Shown piece by piece: positions 62,729 through 64,000 of a stretch of DNA of 64,000 bases. The stretch comes from Bacteroidaceae bacterium. Its GTDB lineage: Bacteria > Bacteroidota > Bacteroidia > Bacteroidales > Bacteroidaceae. The position numbers were made by a program, and so were the translations under genes. Every line of letters starts with the position of its first letter. Position 1 is the stretch's first letter. The notes beneath the pieces were generated by a model. The model was not told the origin of the DNA and did no database searches. It saw only the letters and a program-made list of their open reading frames with translations. The stretch spans positions 124,001 through 188,000 of the forward strand of contig JAFTUV010000017.1 of assembly GCA_017466065.1 (NCBI GenBank), in the 5' to 3' direction.

Positions 62729-62835
62729 CAAAAGGACATACGGGAAAGGTTTTTTGCATAATATCTCTCTGTTCACACATTTGATTATAAACAATGGTAA
62801 TGACCAAAAATAATTACCACGATAAATATTAATTT

Positions 62836-63975
62836 ATGAGTAAAAAAGTTTTTGTATCGGGTTGCTACGATATGTTGCATTCGGGACACGTTGCCTTTTT
62901 TAAAGAGGCATCACAATATGGCGATTTATATGTGGGCATTGGCTCGGACAGTACTATTCAGGACTTGAAGAACCGTAAAACCATAAATACTCAGGAAGAG
63001 CGTCTTTATATGGTAAAGGCTATACGCTATGTAAAAGATGCGTTTGTAAATTCGGGTAGCGGAATTATGGATTTTGCCGAGGATGTAAAGGCTTTAAAGC
63101 CCGACATTTTCTTTGTTAACTCCGACGGATATACACCGGAAAAGAAACGTTTTTGCCAAGAGAATGGCATTGAGCTTATGGTGAGCACAAGAATTCCCGA
63201 GGCGGGATTGCCCGTGCGTTCTACCACGGCATTGCGCCAAGAGTGCAAGATTCCTTACAGGATAGACCTTGCCGGCGGATGGCTCGACCAGCCTTATGTA
63301 AATAAATTTGCCGAGGGACCGGTACTTACCATTAACATTGAGCCCGACTATGACTTCAACAACCGCAGCGGAATGAGTACTTCGTCGCGCAAGGCTGCCA
63401 TTGAAATGTGGCACATTGATATTCCAAAAGGCGACCGTGAGGTGCTTGCAAAGGAGTTGTTCTGCTTTGAGAACCCTCCCGGTTCTCCCTATATCAGCGG
63501 TTCGCAGGATGCAATAGGTGTTGTTATGCCCGGTCTTAACCGTTTGAACTACAAGGATGAAAAATATTGGCCCAACAAGATAGAGAGTGTTAAGGATAAT
63601 AAGATTCTCGATTTTATAGAAAAGAATATCTGGCTGGTTCCCCTTTCGCCCCGCAAAGGAGATTACGATGTGCTTGCCAACACAAAGATTGACAAGGAGG
63701 GTGCCGAGCGTTTGGCAAAAGCTGCGTGCGATTGTTGGGAGGCTGTGAACAGAATGGATATTGATGCTTGGGGAAAGGCGACAACAGAGTCGTTCAAGGC
63801 GCAGATTGCAATGTTCCCCAATATGGCTCCCGATTATGTATTCGAAACTATCAACGAATATATCAACGATGTTAAGGGTATTAAGATAACCGGTGCCGGC
63901 GGTGGCGGTTATCTGGTAATTATCAACGACACTCCCATCAAGGATGCGTTGCAGATTAGAATACGCCGTAACTGA
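62836..63975 (+). CDS. Nucleotidyltransferase and GHMP-kinase-like fusion protein
   Basis: The N-terminal ~135 residues are a cytidylyltransferase-like fold with HSGH (in GCYDMLHSGHVAFFKEASQY) and STRIPEAGLPVRSTT, as in RfaE/TagD-type enzymes. The C-terminal ~240 residues have a GHMP-kinase-like pattern: RIDLAGGWLDQPYV, a weak ATP loop GMSTSSRKAA and the C-terminal KITGAGGGGYLVI. The two domains would phosphorylate a sugar and then activate it with a nucleotide. The domain order is opposite to HldE (kinase first). The substrate is unknown. Its TGA overlaps the start of the next gene (TGATG). Confidence 0.8.
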   Translation: MSKKVFVSGCYDMLHSGHVAFFKEASQYGDLYVGIGSDSTIQDLKNRKTINTQEERLYMVKAIRYVKDAFVNSGSGIMDFAEDVKALKPDIFFVNSDGYTPEKKRFCQENGIELMVSTRIPEAGLPVRSTTALRQECKIPYRIDLAGGWLDQPYVNKFAEGPVLTINIEPDYDFNNRSGMSTSSRKAAIEMWHIDIPKGDREVLAKELFCFENPPGSPYISGSQDAIGVVMPGLNRLNYKDEKYWPNKIESVKDNKILDFIEKNIWLVPLSPRKGDYDVLANTKIDKEGAERLAKAACDCWEAVNRMDIDAWGKATTESFKAQIAMFPNMAPDYVFETINEYINDVKGIKITGAGGGGYLVIINDTPIKDALQIRIRRN

Positions 63976-64000
63976 TGAAAAGAACATTGTATAAAGGTTG
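63975..64000 (+). CDS. Start of a gene cut by the window edge
   Basis: An ATG at 63975 overlaps the preceding stop and reads MKRTLYKG to the end of the window. Only eight codons are visible, so no identity can be given. Translational coupling to the nucleotidyltransferase-kinase gene suggests one operon. Confidence 0.45.

Noticed and set aside
1..64000. CRISPR arrays, tRNA genes or intact insertion sequences
   Set aside because: No regularly spaced direct repeats, tRNA-like T-loop sequences or transposase genes were found while reading both strands.

Overview
The window is about 64 kb of a Bacteroidales-type chromosome (phylum Bacteroidota). The evidence is the aerotolerance (bat) gene cluster, a 727-residue type III glutamine synthetase, a ribosomal protein S16 with a long Ala/Glu tail, many lipoproteins with a Cys lipobox, DUF4136 and DUF4847 proteins, and repeated Bacteroidota -7 boxes of the form TAnnTTTG or TAnnTTCG upstream of genes. 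I cannot name a genus from the sequence alone. Most of the window is housekeeping and envelope DNA. One block, 25.4-35.1 kb, looks accessory.

Layout. 0-9.2 kb: the 3' part of a macroglobulin-like envelope protein ending in Sel1 repeats, then lepA, ftsY, rimO, an HU-family protein, and an unusual HU-like/transmembrane/LysM protein. 9.3-18.4 kb: one long operon with moxR, a DUF58 protein, a membrane-anchored Bat-associated protein, batA, batB, batC, batD and batE, followed by a PAP2-like membrane protein. 18.4-25.2 kb: a YbaK/ProX-type editing protein, a large M16 zinc protease, a three-gene minus-strand envelope cluster (NlpE-like lipoprotein, DUF4136 lipoprotein, small beta-barrel), and an S41-type lipoprotein whose catalytic pair appears to be lost.

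25.4-35.1 kb: a strongly structured candidate non-coding RNA with its own promoter and terminator, then a four-gene operon. The operon encodes a SNF2/DEAD-like ATPase with a degenerate phospholipase-D-like N-terminus, a DUF4391 protein, a type III DNA methyltransferase (Mod) and a type III restriction helicase-nuclease (Res). It resembles a type III restriction-modification system with two extra genes and is the best candidate here for an under-described defence system. It carries REP-like repeats, an AT-rich replaced segment in the Mod target-recognition region, and a frameshifted gene remnant at its far edge.

35.1-49.2 kb: rpsP, a DUF115/MptE-like protein, a TlpA-type lipoprotein, a tRNA-dihydrouridine synthase, a PLP aminotransferase, a four-gene minus-strand operon (YqaE/PMP3, NifX-like, conserved hypothetical, HD hydrolase with HTH), an EamA transporter, a phosphate-selective-porin-like protein, a DegQ/HtrA protease, the RNase P RNA, a GNAT acetyltransferase, a nitroreductase, riboflavin synthase and an NhaC-type antiporter. 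49.4-53.9 kb: a tripartite TolC/MacA/MacB-type exporter operon. 54-64 kb: glnN, nagA, an M3 peptidase, a DUF4847 lipoprotein, dCMP deaminase, a C-terminal processing protease, a nucleotidyltransferase-GHMP kinase fusion and the first codons of another gene. No tRNA, CRISPR array or intact insertion sequence was seen.
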